A DNA stretch of 64,000 bases. Source: Pyrenophora tritici-repentis. Taxonomy: Eukaryota > Ascomycota > Dothideomycetes > Pleosporales > Pleosporaceae. Position numbers and translations under genes: made by a program. The stretch covers positions 2,976,001-3,040,000 of the forward strand of contig NC_089390.1 of the NCBI RefSeq assembly GCF_003171515.1, in the 5' to 3' direction. Below, piece after piece: positions 21,224 to 33,055 of the stretch. Below the pieces are notes generated by a model that made no database searches, was not told where the DNA came from, and saw only the letters and a program-made list of their open reading frames with translations. The first letter of the stretch is position 1. Every line of letters begins with the position of its first letter.

Positions 21224-22930
21224 TTCAGGCAACGGATACACCTCTTGTAAGGAGTGTAGTAAAAAGCACAACTATATGCTGCTTCTGTGGGCATTAATTG
21301 CGGCAGATGAGATATGGGAGAGCGGATGTTGAAGTGAACCAAGTGAATGCTAGACGGCTCCGGCACGAAGGTGGTTAAATATGTTGCGGGGGCGAGGTGA
21401 TTGCGGGTGCAGGATGTGGCTGAAGGACACAGGCTAGGGTTGATGTACTGGGATGGCTAGTCTAAGACTTGTGGGGGGAAGAGTTCGGTGAAGGTGTACA
21501 GGGAAGGACCAGAGTGGACCTGCTCTTCTACTCGGTGGCGCCTACCCGAGTTTGAGAACGGCCTATGAACACGCGCACAAAGCGCGCCCGCTCATCGCGC
21601 TATGACCGCAGCCTTCCTTCACCCGCTCGCACGCTATGAAATCTCAGTCATCTCCTGGTCTGTCCCGGCCAGCATGACGTTGGCTTCGTAACCACTTTTC
21701 CGTCAGCGGGCAAGTGCCGCCTTAGTTATGGCCCAGAAATCCAAAACCACTAACATCAAGTATCATCCGCGACCAGGAATCAGGTGCTGCCGTTTTGCGC
21801 CCCAACCTTGGTCACACCCTCTTTCGATATCTGCAAGCCGTTATGCTCGCCTCGCAAGTCAGACATCAAACTTGATGTCACTGTGGCGCCCGCTAAGCTT
21901 GTCGCTAAGCTCTAAAACCAAGGCTTCCACAACCGGTAATCGCGACTTGGCTTGCTTAAGCTTACGCGATAACGTAGGGGAATTGCCGTCACCAAGACAT
22001 GCCAATTTTTTCAGCCTTTTGCCTTTGCCCATCCCATCAGAACCTGCATTCCCGCCTTTGGTAGACCCTGAGAGACCTAAAATTTCTCTGCTCAGGGAGT
22101 CTCGATTCTTTGTCAATCTCAACAAAGAACGACGCGCAACATCGGGCAAGTCCTCGATACTTACCTCGCAGTCTATTGCCTCTCACTCCGCATCATCCGC
22201 GCCGCAGGACGACCGCAGATCTGGGCTGCGCGGCTGGCCCAACGACTGATAATGCAGCCTTCTGCGCCGAGGAAGCAACCAATCTGGTCGCCAAATTGCG
22301 TGCTTACCTGCGCCTAGTCTTTCGGCGGTAGCCGTCTTGTTCTATTGCACACAGAGCCCAACCCCAAGCTGCTGATCATTCATCATCATACATATTGCGA
22401 CAACTTCAAAGGCTAATGATATGTGACATATGTGGCTTGAACGTTTCCATCATCGAGCCCAAGCTGAAAAGTTATAAAAATGTAAACAGTGAAATAAAGT
22501 TCCTGTACCCGACTCTTCAACGGCCCGTGGTCATTGTACGGGAGGCTAGATAACGTGGAAAGCACGCGACAGTGGAAGGCTGATAAAGTCCGCATCGATG
22601 AACATGCACGCTTGTGGTTAGGGTTATTGGACCTGAGACTTAAAAGATGAATGCAGCATAGAACAAGACCGCCTAAACAAAGCGTTATCAGCAGCTGTCT
22701 GCCATGTGCAATACTAGAAGCAGCAGAACCAGAAAAGTCTATAAAATTTACGCATTCTGTCCCAACCAACCCCTTTTGTATTCTGTACTAATCTGTTGGC
22801 GAAAGGAAGAATATCTTGTACAAGATAAACAAACAACACATACAACGCCATGAGAACAGTACCACGCATACGTCTCCTACTCCTTGACGCCCGCTAATAC
22901 ACACCATGACCCTTCAAAATGCTCACCCCT
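21224..22930. other. 1.7 kb intergenic region without a supported gene
   Basis: It contains the permease promoter and the 3' end of SCY1. Opposed open frames at 21728-22249 (plus) and 21859-22149 (minus, ending RHSDIKFDV) overlap each other; neither has recognisable motifs. The minus-strand frame is preceded by a plausible GTAAGT near 22160-22165, which leaves a small chance of an unrecognised exon. Confidence 0.4.
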
Positions 22931-25900
22931 TCATATCAAGCTATCCCCTCCACTGCCCCAATTCGTCTGCTGAACCTGTTGTTGCTGCTGCGTCCTCTGC
23001 TGCTGCTGATTCTGCGTCTGCGTTTGCGCCCTCAAGCCAGTCATGCTATTCATACTATTCCCCATTGGCGGCGGCGGTATACTAAACGAACTAGCACCCG
23101 TCGGCTTCATCGGCGGAGGTGCGATGCTGAATGAAGAGTACGGGCTACCCTGTCTACCCTGCGAAGGCGGAGGTGCTATGGCAGGGAAGCTAGAAAAGGA
23201 ACTTGTTTGGTTGGAAGCGGTGTTTGTAGCGGCGGAAATATTACCCCATGTGTTCGAAGAGGCCATCGATGAACCTGCTTTGCTCCAGTCGATGCTAGAG
23301 CTTTGCGTGTTGGCACCATATGAGGGTGTTGGTGTGCTTGAGGTCATCATGTTGTTCATGCTCATGACCGGTCGGACCTGCTGCTGCTGCGGTGGTGGGG
23401 CGAAAGAGGAACTACCAATGCCCGGGTTTGCTGCACTTAGTGCTGGGAAAGATGTGTTGAGCGTGTTGAGCGTACTGTCGGGGGTAACTGCACGACTCTG
23501 TTGTCTCGGCGCGGAGAGGTTGGTGTTGGGTGGTGGGGATACGGGTGCTGTGGACCATGAGAAGGTTGCTGCTGGTGATGCGTTGTTTGATCGATTGGCA
23601 GATGGTCGTGAGGGGGGGACGGTAGATGATGCAGCGGATGCTGAGCCGTTTGCCCAAGGATCCCCACCCAGCATGTCTGTACCACCGGATGCTCCTTGTT
23701 TATCGCCGCGTACAAGTGCTTCAAAGTCAGTGTCGCCATTCCCGTTGCTTGTTTCGAAACCATTCGTATTCGACGGGCCGCCAAAGGTCATAAACTCGTT
23801 CCGTGTGGTGGCTGTCGCATTGTTTGCGCCAAGCTCTTGCAGCTTGCGGGTCTGCTCGTTCTCTACACGCGCTGATGTCGTCTTGATGAGGCTCATGTAT
23901 GCTTGAAATTGCGGTAGATTGAGAAGAGGCCCCAAGCTGAAGGACCAAAGAATGGGAAGAATATCCATCGCTAAGAAGTCGCTATCGACCTGGTTGCTGA
24001 TCGCCTTGAACACGTCTAGTGCAGCCATCTGTACAGTATTAGCATTATGATCCCTAGTGTCATTCTTACCCACATACCATGACTGCAGGCTCCTTGGTCT
24101 TGATGCCGCGAAGCAACGGGACAACCTTCTCCTGAATAGTGTACTTGTCCAAAATCGATACGTTTGAGGTTTTGGCCTTTGGCGCTGCTACCACTCCAGT
24201 CAAACCGTCCCCTTGGAAGTCGTCTTGTTCTTCATTTCCACCACCACATAGGGTCTTGAATGCCTCCAGACCGCGGATCTTGATACCCATACTACTGGTC
24301 TTTGCAAAGATGTTAGCTATCACAGGGAAGAGTTCGTTCTTCACAGTTGAAAAGTCTAGTATCGGTAGAGCGATAGGTAGGGTACGCAGGGCTGCATCAA
24401 CCAGCGAATGAGTGGGAGATTCGAGCGCGTAGTTGATGATTGGAAGTATGTCATCTTTGAACTCCTTGCCACTTGAGTTATCGGCAGCAACCTGCATGTT
24501 TTCAAGCAGTACCATGAGCCCGGCTTCTTTCAGGCTATCCCTTTCTTGAGCTGGTGCTTTATTGTTGGCTGCTGCCGCACTCAGGAAAGTCTCACGTAGT
24601 TTTGGAATCACCTTGTCTATGAAAGCTCGTTTGCCCGACGGAAGCATTGTGATGATCTTGAAGACATTTTGCAGTATCAGGGTAAGGAGCTCACGGTCCT
24701 TCATCTCTTCAAGCAGGGCAGGAAGTATCTTCTTGTCGAGGACGGACTTGGGAAACTGGTTCAGAATACGTGGAAGACCGCGCATGAACTGTGTTTTCTC
24801 ATTAGGGGTCTTTGCAGGAAGTGAGTCAAGGAATCGGATAGTGGAGACCAAGATATTGTCAAAGTATTGCGCCTGCTGGAACTCTCGCGCATTCAATCGC
24901 TGGGCGGGTCGTCTGGTGATCAGGCGATCCAGGACGCCCGTGGTGACATCTCGCGGCAAAGGCTGAGAGGACATGAAGTTGTTGGTCTTGCTGGGGACCG
25001 AAGAGGCCGAAGAAAATGCGCGTTTGTATGAAGACGAACTCCCATTGAAATCTAGTGGACTCTTGTGCGGCGAGTTGTACAGCGCAATGATCAACATGCC
25101 CAGACTGAACATGTCTGCCGCGGGAGTTATGTTGTTGTCCATGACGAAGTCGGGTGACGAGTAGTCGATGTTGAGCTGGACATGTCGTGGTAGCCGGGCG
25201 TCATAGTTGAGCACTTCAGAGAGCGAGATTGGCGTTACCGATGTGGGCTTTGTGGAATTTTCTGGAGGGGTTGAGAAGCCCAGGCCTGAAATTTTCCAGT
25301 CGGACTGTCACAAGATCAGCAAGTCATTCGCAAGGCAATGGCTTTATTGCTACCTACTTTGGCATTGATAAAGATGGCATCTGGTGTCAGGTTGGCGTGT
25401 ACCAAGCCGGCGCTCTCGTGCAAGAACTCCAGCCCTTTTGCAATTTGTAGCAAGCCCTTTTGTATCTCCAGCTCATCAATCTCGAGTTCGCGTCTTCGCT
25501 TCTGGCCGTCGGCTTCTTCGACCACGTATCGGCTACGACGGCCACCAACACCGCCGGCCCTTTCTTGCTCATCTTTTTCCTGCAACAGGCCAGAAAGAGA
25601 AGCGGTGACGGGCTCGGTTGCAAACATCAAGCCTCCGCCGCGAGTCTCCTCGACTGGTTCTGCCAGCTCCAGTACGCTGGGATGCCGTAAACGGGCGAGC
25701 GAACTGGCCTCCTTCTTCAATCTTTCCACGACTTCTTCATGAGCGCGCTTCAGTCCAGATGCAGCCGACCGTCCACCAAAGCCTGCGCCTGCTGGCGGTT
25801 CCAGCGACTTCTTGTCGAAGACAAACACAGATGCCGCCTTCCCAGTCGACTTCTTCTTTGCGTCGTATATCTTCCATGGCCCCGAGTAGGACGTGGGTTG

Positions 25901-25963
25901 TGGGCTGAGGGTGTAGTTGCTCGAGATGTTGGAGGTGAAGGACTTTAGGGCGTTGGAGAACAT
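22931..25963 (-). CDS. SCY1: Scy1-like pseudokinase (SCYL2 family)
   Basis: Kinase-like scaffold of the SCY1 family, which acts in clathrin-associated membrane traffic. Exons 25963-25358, 25304-24078 and 24028-22931 give 976 residues. The kinase-like domain (about 1-320) is degenerate: the catalytic HRD motif is replaced by VHANLTPDAIF and the DFG motif by WKISGLGFS, so phosphotransfer is unlikely. It is followed by HEAT-like helices (ILPALLEEMKDRELLTLILQNVF; LKEAGLMVLLENMQVAADN; ILPIINYALESPTHSLVDAALRTLPIAL) and the conserved KTKEPAVMMAALDVFKAI formed across intron 2 (donor at ATG/GTATGT). The last 300 residues are Ser/Pro/Asn/Gln-rich and disordered, ending in a Q-rich stretch before NWGSGGDSLI. 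The architecture matches SCYL2 proteins. Confidence 0.93.
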
Positions 25964-26622
25964 GGTGCTGGTGGTCTATTCGCCCGCGCGGCGATTTCGT
26001 GGGTACAGAACGAGGGCGTCATGGACTGTGATGTCGGCGCGTGAAGGTGGTGATTATCTCGCCTGAGATCTGATGCGGACAGCTGGAGCCAGTGGAAGCT
26101 GCGCAGAGATCAAGACATCTCAGACTACGTCTTTCATGCGCAGGGGGTATGACTGTGGCTTGTTAAGCAATGGCACCAACTGCGCCAGAGTGCAAGAGGC
26201 TGTGCAGCACAAAGGTCAATTGGTAGACAAGGTTAAGTGATGGACTGTTAGTGACGGACCCCACGCGAGCTGTGGAGAAGGGCTGGCCAGGGCCTCTTAG
26301 TTAGTCTCCCGCGGCCTGCATGACATGCGACCACGACGCAGACGTGAATGATGAAGTGCTGCAGCACCAGCCAAGATGCAAAATACGTGGATAACCTCAA
26401 ATATCCGCTTTGACGACTAATTCTGCCTTTTTCACCCTGCGCCCTACGCAGTGTGCCTAGCTGCTGATGGATGAGGCAAGCGGCATCGGCGGTGGCTGCA
26501 TTCGACTCATTGCAGGGGTGCTCCGATATCTTCAGGCCGGTGTACGGATGGAAATAGTACAAAAAGAATAAGCCATTACACCTTCACCCCACACGCTCTC
26601 CACCTGCACATAATACCTCACA
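25964..26622. promoter_or_regulatory. Divergent promoter region of SCY1 and the branched-chain aminotransferase
   Basis: 659 bp between the two starts. No coding frame is supported. The sequence AAAAAGAATAAGCC at about 26561-26574 lies 50-60 bp before the aminotransferase start, but a TATA function is not claimed. Confidence 0.4.
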
Positions 26623-28036
26623 ATGATTCAACAACGGTCATCACGATTGTTTTCTTCGCTTTCCCATTGCGCCTTTCGTTCATCGGTAGCACCGCTCAGC
26701 GCGTCTCAGCGATGTCGGATCCGGAGACCGTACAGCATTCATGCTGACGTGTCTGTCGGCGAGAAGATACAAAATATCGACCCGTCGAAGCTCTCCATTA
26801 CCAGAACAACGACGCCAAAGGACCTACTGCCTCCGGAGGAGCTCATCTTTGGCCGCAACTTTTCAGGTAATAGCACCAGCGGCATCATAGTCTGTACCTA
26901 ACTTCCAAATTCAAGATCACATGCTCTCGCTCGAATGGACAGCAACTCAAGGATGGCTGCCCGCGCGCATTACGCCCTATCAGAATCTCAGTCTCGACCC
27001 TGCGACGTGCGTCTTCCACTATGCATTCGAGTGCTTCGAGGGCATGAAGGCCTACAAGGACAAGGACGGCAACATCAGGCTGTTCAGGCCAGACAAGAAC
27101 ATGGCTAGGCTGAACAAGTCATCGGCTCGAATTGCACTGCCTACTTTCGACCCAGATGCTTTGATTGAGCTAATTGGCAAGTTTGTCAAGGAGGATGAGC
27201 GTTTTGTGCCAGAGTAAGTTCAGTCTAGCTATACGTACAAGACGTGTAACTAACCACCCGGCAGCGCACGGGGATACTCACTCTACCTCCGCCCGACCAT
27301 GATCGGTACTCAGCGCACCCTCGGCGTTGGTCCTCCCGCTTCTGCACTGCTCTACGTAATTGCATCCCCTGTCGGTCCATACTACCCTACCGGTTTCAAG
27401 GCCATATCACTGGAGGCCACAGACTATGCCGTACGTGCATGGCCTGGGGGTGTTGGAGACAAGAAGCTGGGAGCCAACTACGCGCCTTGCATTGTGCCCC
27501 AGATGCAGGCTGCAAGCCGTGGCTTCCACCAGAATCTGTGGTTGTTTGGTGAGGAAGAGTACATAACGGAGGTCGGTACGATGAATCTTTTCGCGGCAAT
27601 TAAGAACAAGGAGACAGGAAAGCCAGAGCTGCTGACTGCGCCTCTTGATGGTACTATTCTCGAGGGCGTTACACGCGACTCAATCCTTCAGCTTGCACGG
27701 GAGCGACTCGAGCCAAAGGGCTGGACAGTATCTGAGCGCAAGTTCACCATGAAGGAGGTGGCTGATGCTGCTGACGAGGGCCGCATGATGGAGATCTTTG
27801 GTGCTGGCACCGCTGCCATTGTCGCACCTGTGCGCAAGATTAGCTGGAAGGGACGTCTCGTCGATTGTGGGCTCGAGGATCACGTCGAAGCAGGCCCAAT
27901 TGCGCAACAAATGAAGGAGTGGATGGAGGGCATCCAGTACGGCGACGAGGACCACCCATGGAGGTAGGAGCTTTTCAACCCGCTACATATTCATTCATGC
28001 AGTCGCTAACATGACCCCAGCTACAAGGTACTATGA
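26623..28036 (+). CDS. BAT1: Branched-chain amino acid aminotransferase, mitochondrial type
   Basis: PLP enzyme that interconverts valine, leucine and isoleucine with their 2-oxoacids using 2-oxoglutarate. Exons 26623-26866, 26916-27213, 27265-27963 and 28021-28036 give 418 residues. The first 40 residues are rich in Arg, Ser and aromatic residues with no acids ([15 protein letters not shown]...), a likely mitochondrial presequence. Fold-type IV signatures: [31 protein letters not shown], the PLP-lysine region [14 protein letters not shown] (Lys about 248), [28 protein letters not shown] and [14 protein letters not shown]. The last exon is only 16 nt and supplies the end HPWSYKVL; reading through instead would end at HPWR. 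With the E2 subunit gene at 37.5-39.1 kb it belongs to branched-chain amino acid catabolism. Confidence 0.95.
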
Positions 28037-28487
28037 GAAATAGAGTACATGACAAGCACATATGTGTGGGTGAGAGAGCCAAGTAGGGGGACACAAAGAC
28101 ATGCAGGTCTAGAGAATGTATGTATAATCGAAGAGGGGAGCTTCAGACATGATGTCTGTCGTTGTAGCAACTTGTTTGTGCTGTATGAATACAACAAACA
28201 AGTCGGTACTTGAGTGCCGAAGTGCAGCATTGTGACACATCGGGGCTGTGGCGCTGTAGATTGGTGGGGTGCAGGATGCACAAGGTACCTGACTACGCCT
28301 AGGTGACGTTCTCGGGGATTTAGCGGCTGTCATTAGCTCCCAACCTCTCCAACCCACCTGAGAAACTCTCAATCAGGCAGTTTTCGTACACCACCCACGA
28401 CCCATTGCCGTCTAGAGCTGCGTCGGCCCTCGTCAATTCCACTAGCACACATACGAACTAAACGCTACACACGCCCGAATTGTCACC
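28037..28487. other. Intergenic region between the aminotransferase and HMG-box genes
   Basis: It holds the 3' end of the aminotransferase gene and the promoter of the HMG-box gene. No gene is seen. Confidence 0.4.
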
Positions 28488-29556
28488 ATGCTGGCTGGCG
28501 CGCTCTGCCGGTTGGCGGGGGAGGTACCCAAAACATCCCCTCACGACATGCCGCAGCTTGCGCACCTCCTGGGCCGCACCCTCTTCGCTCGCAATGCCTC
28601 TTGTCTGACGTCGGTTCGCGCCTTCTCGCGCGCCTACACGTCAGTACTCAGCTCCCGTCGATCCTATGCCACAACCACGCGCGCAACAAAGCCAACAGCA
28701 ACAGTAAAGAAGGCGGTCAAGACTGCCGCGGCTAAGAAGCCTGCGACCAAGGCCAAGGCTACACCGGGAAAGAAGGCGGCCCCAGCGAAGAAGACGGCAA
28801 AGACGACGGCAAAGAAGCCTGCAGCGAAGAAGGCGGCGAAGAAGAAGCCTGCTGCCAAGAAGCCTGGAAGGAAGCGCGTCAAGAAGGTCCTTACGCCTGA
28901 GGAGAAGGAGAAGGCAAAGATTCGGGAGCTGCGCGCCAAGGCCCTCAAGGAACCCGTATCTCAGCATGCCGTTTCACCCTTCCATGTGTACATTGCCGAA
29001 AAGCTGTCCGGATCAAAGGGCACCAGCGCCGAGGCTCGAGCCAACGTTGGAACCACGGCCAAGGCCTTCAAGAACTTGACTCCAGCAGAGCTTGAGGTGA
29101 GTGCAATTCGAACCTAGCATATGATACATATGTACTAATTACCATGCCAAGCACTACAATCACCTTGCAAACCAGAAGATGGCCGAGAAGCAGGCAGAGT
29201 TCAAGGCTTGGCTCTACTCGCACACCCCAGATGAGATCAGGATTGCCAACAATGCTCGTGCTCAGCTGCGAAAGAAGCTTGCGGGTACTCAGAAGAAAGG
29301 CGTCGCGTACACTAAGAAGCTTGTAGACGACCGCGTCCCCAAGCAAAAACCGACTTCCTATCTTCGCTTCTTCCTTGAGAGACATGCAAGTGGAGACTTC
29401 AAGAGCATCAAAGCTGCCGATGCAGCCAAGCTCATTGGTACCGAATGGAAGGCCTTGAGCGCGGCTGAGAAGAAGGTGAGTACTGGATAATGCTGCTTTG
29501 ACCTTGATACTGACCTTTCGCAGAAATACCAAGACGAGTCCAGGGCTGCTTCCTAA
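28488..29556 (+). CDS. Double HMG-box protein with histone H1-like tail, probably mitochondrial (Abf2-like)
   Basis: Probable mtDNA-packaging protein. Exons 28488-29096, 29152-29475 and 29524-29556 give 321 residues. The N terminus is Arg/Ser/aromatic-rich without acids (TLFARNASCLTSVRAFSRAY...SSRRSYATTT), typical of a mitochondrial presequence. Residues about 65-150 are an Ala/Lys/Pro/Thr-rich stretch (KKAAPAKKTAKTTAKKPAAK) like the tail of histone H1. Two HMG-box-like helices follow: about 165-250 (VSPFHVYIAEKLSG ... AKAFKNLTPAELEHYNHLANQ) and about 265-321 (KPTSYLRFFLERHASGD ... LIGTEWKALSAAEKKKYQDES). Tandem HMG boxes plus presequence fit yeast Abf2 and Aspergillus HmbB-type proteins; the H1-like insert is unusual for Abf2. 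An internal ATG at 28548 is an alternative start that would leave the presequence intact. Nuclear location cannot be excluded. Confidence 0.82.
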
Positions 29557-30195
29557 AAGGCCACGGCCTAAAGCTCCGTATGACTTCTGATAGCTTCTGT
29601 ACATACAGCGACCCTTGTGCGGTGCATCGTACACGCCAGCAGCTGAACCACCCAGGTCCATTCTTTCTTATTGATGTACTCTAGACCACGCCATTTCCTT
29701 TGTTAGTCACGAGTCAGGGTTTGGAGACAAGGTAATCGTCTAGTCTGGTTATTAGACATTCCGTGGTGGTCTTCTGGGTATGACTGGTCGGTTCATGTCA
29801 GGGAACAGTAGCGTCTCTTAATTGGTAAATGTCTGATTAGTGTGCTATACTTCTACTATATCCCTTCTCTCAGTCGAATGCTAGCGTTCTAATCTTTTGT
29901 GAGGTCGCAAGAGTTACTCAAGTCTGTAGTTGTGCCGCGTACCCATGTGGCTAGCGTACTTTGCCCTTATCTCTCCGCACCCCAGTCACGGGCCAACACC
30001 AGTTCCCCAGGATATGCAGTATACACTTTCCCGCGGTAGATAAGCATGCGTCTCGGAGATGCTCACTTGCGTCACTGGACAAGCCATTGCCATGCTTTCC
30101 CTATCTTGCCCCTCAAAAGAGACCGCAGGGCTTATCATGTCAACTTCCAGTTTATGTTACCATGACCTTTTCTGTCTGCCCGACCAATCCATAAA
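29557..30195. other. Intergenic region upstream of the CLC gene
   Basis: No supported gene. Contains the 3' end of the HMG-box gene and presumably the CLC promoter. Confidence 0.4.
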
Positions 30196-32752
30196 ATGGC
30201 TTCGGATTCCGAAACAGGAAACGAGCGTACGCCTTTGTTAACCCAACCGCGTTTATCGCAACTCCAGCATCAACAAAATGAGGAAATGTCGTCGATTGTT
30301 GCGTCGACAGTGACAAAGGAAGAACGGCGGTTAGCAGACAGTACAGTTGGAGAACGACTTCCGTATAATGATTACACTACGATTGACTGGTTACATGATT
30401 TGGTAATACACGTCTCGTACCATGTGGCATTAGATGAACTAACGTGACTTCCAGGTCAAAGATTCATACAGGTTCCGTCACATACAATCACGCCGCGGTC
30501 TACGTTACACCCTGATCCCTTACTTAGACGCCTGCTCCGGCTGGATTGCCGTTGTTGTAATCGGAGCCTTGACCGCTTGTGTAGCTTTCGTTGTCGACAT
30601 TGCCGTAGCAACGGTATCGGACTGGAAAGTCGGGTATTGCTCTGGCCATGTATTTCGGAATCGAGATGCTTGTTGTATGTCATCAGAGCCACAAGCACTG
30701 GGTTCTTTTTCTACGCCATCACTGCGGCCGTGGCTCCGAATTGCAGCGAAATCAGGAGCCGATCAGTGCGCAAACTGGCACTCTTGGAGCGAAGATTACA
30801 CTTCCAGTTTCGCCATCTACGTCGGCACAGCCCTCATTTTCGGTATCCTAAGTTCCAGCATAACAATGTTGACCAAGACGACTTTGCCATCTGCCTCCGC
30901 TCCCGACGCCTCACCATCTCCCTCTTCCCCAACAAACCCAAAAACCAAACCCACGAATACTATACCACCCCAAGGCAAAACACTCTATCCCACCTCAGGC
31001 TCCGGCATCCCCGAACTCAAAACTCTTCTCAGCGGCTTCACCATTCCCTCCCTTCTCACCTTCCCCGTGCTCCTTACAAAATCCCTCGGCGCAATCTTCG
31101 CCGTATCCGCAAACCTCTGTTTGGGAAAAGAAGGCCCCTTTGTCCACATCTCCACCTGCCTCGGCCACCTCATCGGCCATTTTCTCCCTAAATACTCCGG
31201 TAACGGTCGTAAAATGCGGGAACTACTGAGTGCTTCTTGTTCAGCGGGTTTGAGTGTGGCATTCGGTGCGCCGATTGGCGGCGTATTGTTTAGCTATGAG
31301 GAAGTGAGTACGTTTTTTCCACGAAAGGTACTGTGGCGTGCGTTTTTGTGCTCGTTGACGGCGGCCATGGTTTTGCGGGAGCTGAATCCTACGGGGACGG
31401 GCAAGTTGGTGCTTTTTGAGTCGCGGTTTGGGGAGGAGGGGTATGAGATTGTTCATTATTTGGTATTTGTGTTGCTGGGAGTGGCGGGCGGTGTGTTTGG
31501 GGGACTGTTCTGTAAGGCGAATCTTCTGTGGGCGAAGTGGTTTAGGACTTTTAGGGTTATCAAGAGGAATCCGGTGTTGGAGGTTGCGGTCGTGGTGTTG
31601 GTGTCGGCGCTGGTGCAGTTTCCGCACCCGCTGGTTAGGGAGATGGGGGATGTGGTTGTTAAGAGATTGCTTGTGGATTGTGGAGATGAGGATACGAGGG
31701 GGGAGTGGGTGTGTCGGAATGAACTGCTCATGCAGTCTGCTGATGATACGGTGAATTGGAAGTACGTGGGTTGGTTGGTATATGGAACGATTGCGAAACT
31801 GGTGCTTACGACGATTACATTTGGTATCAAGGTACCCTCTGGTGTCATCATTCCCGCGCTAGACGCAGGAGCGCTGTTTGGGAGGCTCGTCGGTCAGCTT
31901 ATTGGCAGTATTAGTCCCGGTATCTTCGCCATGGTGGGCGCTGCGGCTTTCCTTGCGGGAGTGAGTCGTATGACTATCTCATTGGCAGTCATTGTACGTC
32001 TTTCCCATACTACACCACTTGACCACAGTCGACTAACCATTTCCCCTTAGATGTTCGAGCTCACAGGCCAACTTTCCTACACCGTCCCCTCCATGCTCGC
32101 CATACTCATCGCCAAATGGGTCGCCGACGCAATCTCCTTAGAGGGCGTCTACGACATTGCCCAAACACTCCTCTCCCACCCTTTCCTGGATCCCGACACC
32201 GCCATTGCAATTGTCAGACAACACAAAGCCTGTGTGCAAGTCCTGATACCGCCAAAGCGCACCATGGACGAAATCACCGTTCATGTACCTATAAGTAACA
32301 AGGTTGATGTAGATCTGCTCACGGGAAAACTCAATACGTTGAAGGAGAGGGGATTGATGGACGCTGGGCTTGTGCTTGTGCAAGACCATGGAGGCGTACC
32401 TATCTTGCAGGGCTATATATCCCAGGCTGAGCTGGAGTTTGGTCTTACTAAACTTGTCCCAGATATGCTGCGCACTCAAGACGAGATCCTGGTCAGATTG
32501 TTGGGTCACCAGATTGACGATGGAGTAAGCCCGCAGAGTCTGGAGATGGATCTTACACCATTCGTCGATCGCACTCCTCTGACCATTTGTGCAAAGGCGC
32601 CACTAGAGTACGCCGTTGAGATGTTCTCCAAGCTAGGGTTGAGATATCTCATGGTGACAGAGGAAGGCACAGGCCAACTGGTAGGTGTAGTCATCAAGAA
32701 GAGGTTGGTGGGGTACCTGGAACAGCTAAGGGAGCATGGCCCAAGACGATGA
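30196..32752 (+). CDS. CLC-family chloride channel/exchanger with CBS domains
   Basis: Anion transporter of an organellar membrane, likely a Cl-/H+ exchanger. Exons 30196-30402, 30455-31993 and 32051-32752 give 815 residues. CLC signatures are all present: GSGIPELKTLLSGF (first selectivity element), LGKEGPFVHI (contains the gating glutamate), GAPIGGVLFSYEEVS (the second Glu is the proton glutamate of exchangers) and PSGVIIPALDAGALFGR. Intron 2 joins ISLAVI to MFELTGQLSY, a well conserved junction. Two CBS domains form the C terminus (VLIPPKRTMDEITVHVPIS ... and PFVDRTPLTICAKAPLEYAVEMFSKLGLRYLMV). The segment around 30660-30780 between DACC and DQCANWHSW is open in frame but diverges from the family and might hide a small intron starting at GTATGT near 30675. 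Similar in its luminal loop to yeast Gef1. Confidence 0.92.
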
Positions 32753-33055
32753 GTAGACAAACTCATCACGTATCCTGACCAATCAACATACATGGACAAA
32801 TGTCAAATCAGAGCGCACGAATTTAGTTACGATATTTGATTACAGCATCTTTTCGCTAATAAGAAGTACTAAGAGGATACTGCCATTGCCTGTGACGATG
32901 CTCTACCGCGAGAAACGAACTTCCACTTCCACGCCAATACACGCCCGTCAGGCACGACAATTGCTCAAAGTATGAATCGAATTGAAAACGTGGACAGGGT
33001 CGACATTTGCAAGATTCCAACAACCAAGCCCAGCGTGATATTACTCATGGCTAGC
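32753..33055. other. Convergent intergenic region between CLC and beta-tubulin genes
   Basis: 303 bp between two stop codons; AT-rich, no gene. Confidence 0.5.

Noticed and set aside
21728..22249. 173-codon plus-strand frame overlapping a 96-codon minus-strand frame
   Set aside because: Mutually overlapping, no motifs, Ser/Pro/Arg-rich composition typical of non-coding frames; mentioned in the intergenic entry only.
30670..30790. Possible extra intron in the CLC gene (GTATGT near 30675)
   Set aside because: The frame is continuous across it and no acceptor is clearly better than reading through, so the simple model was kept with a note.
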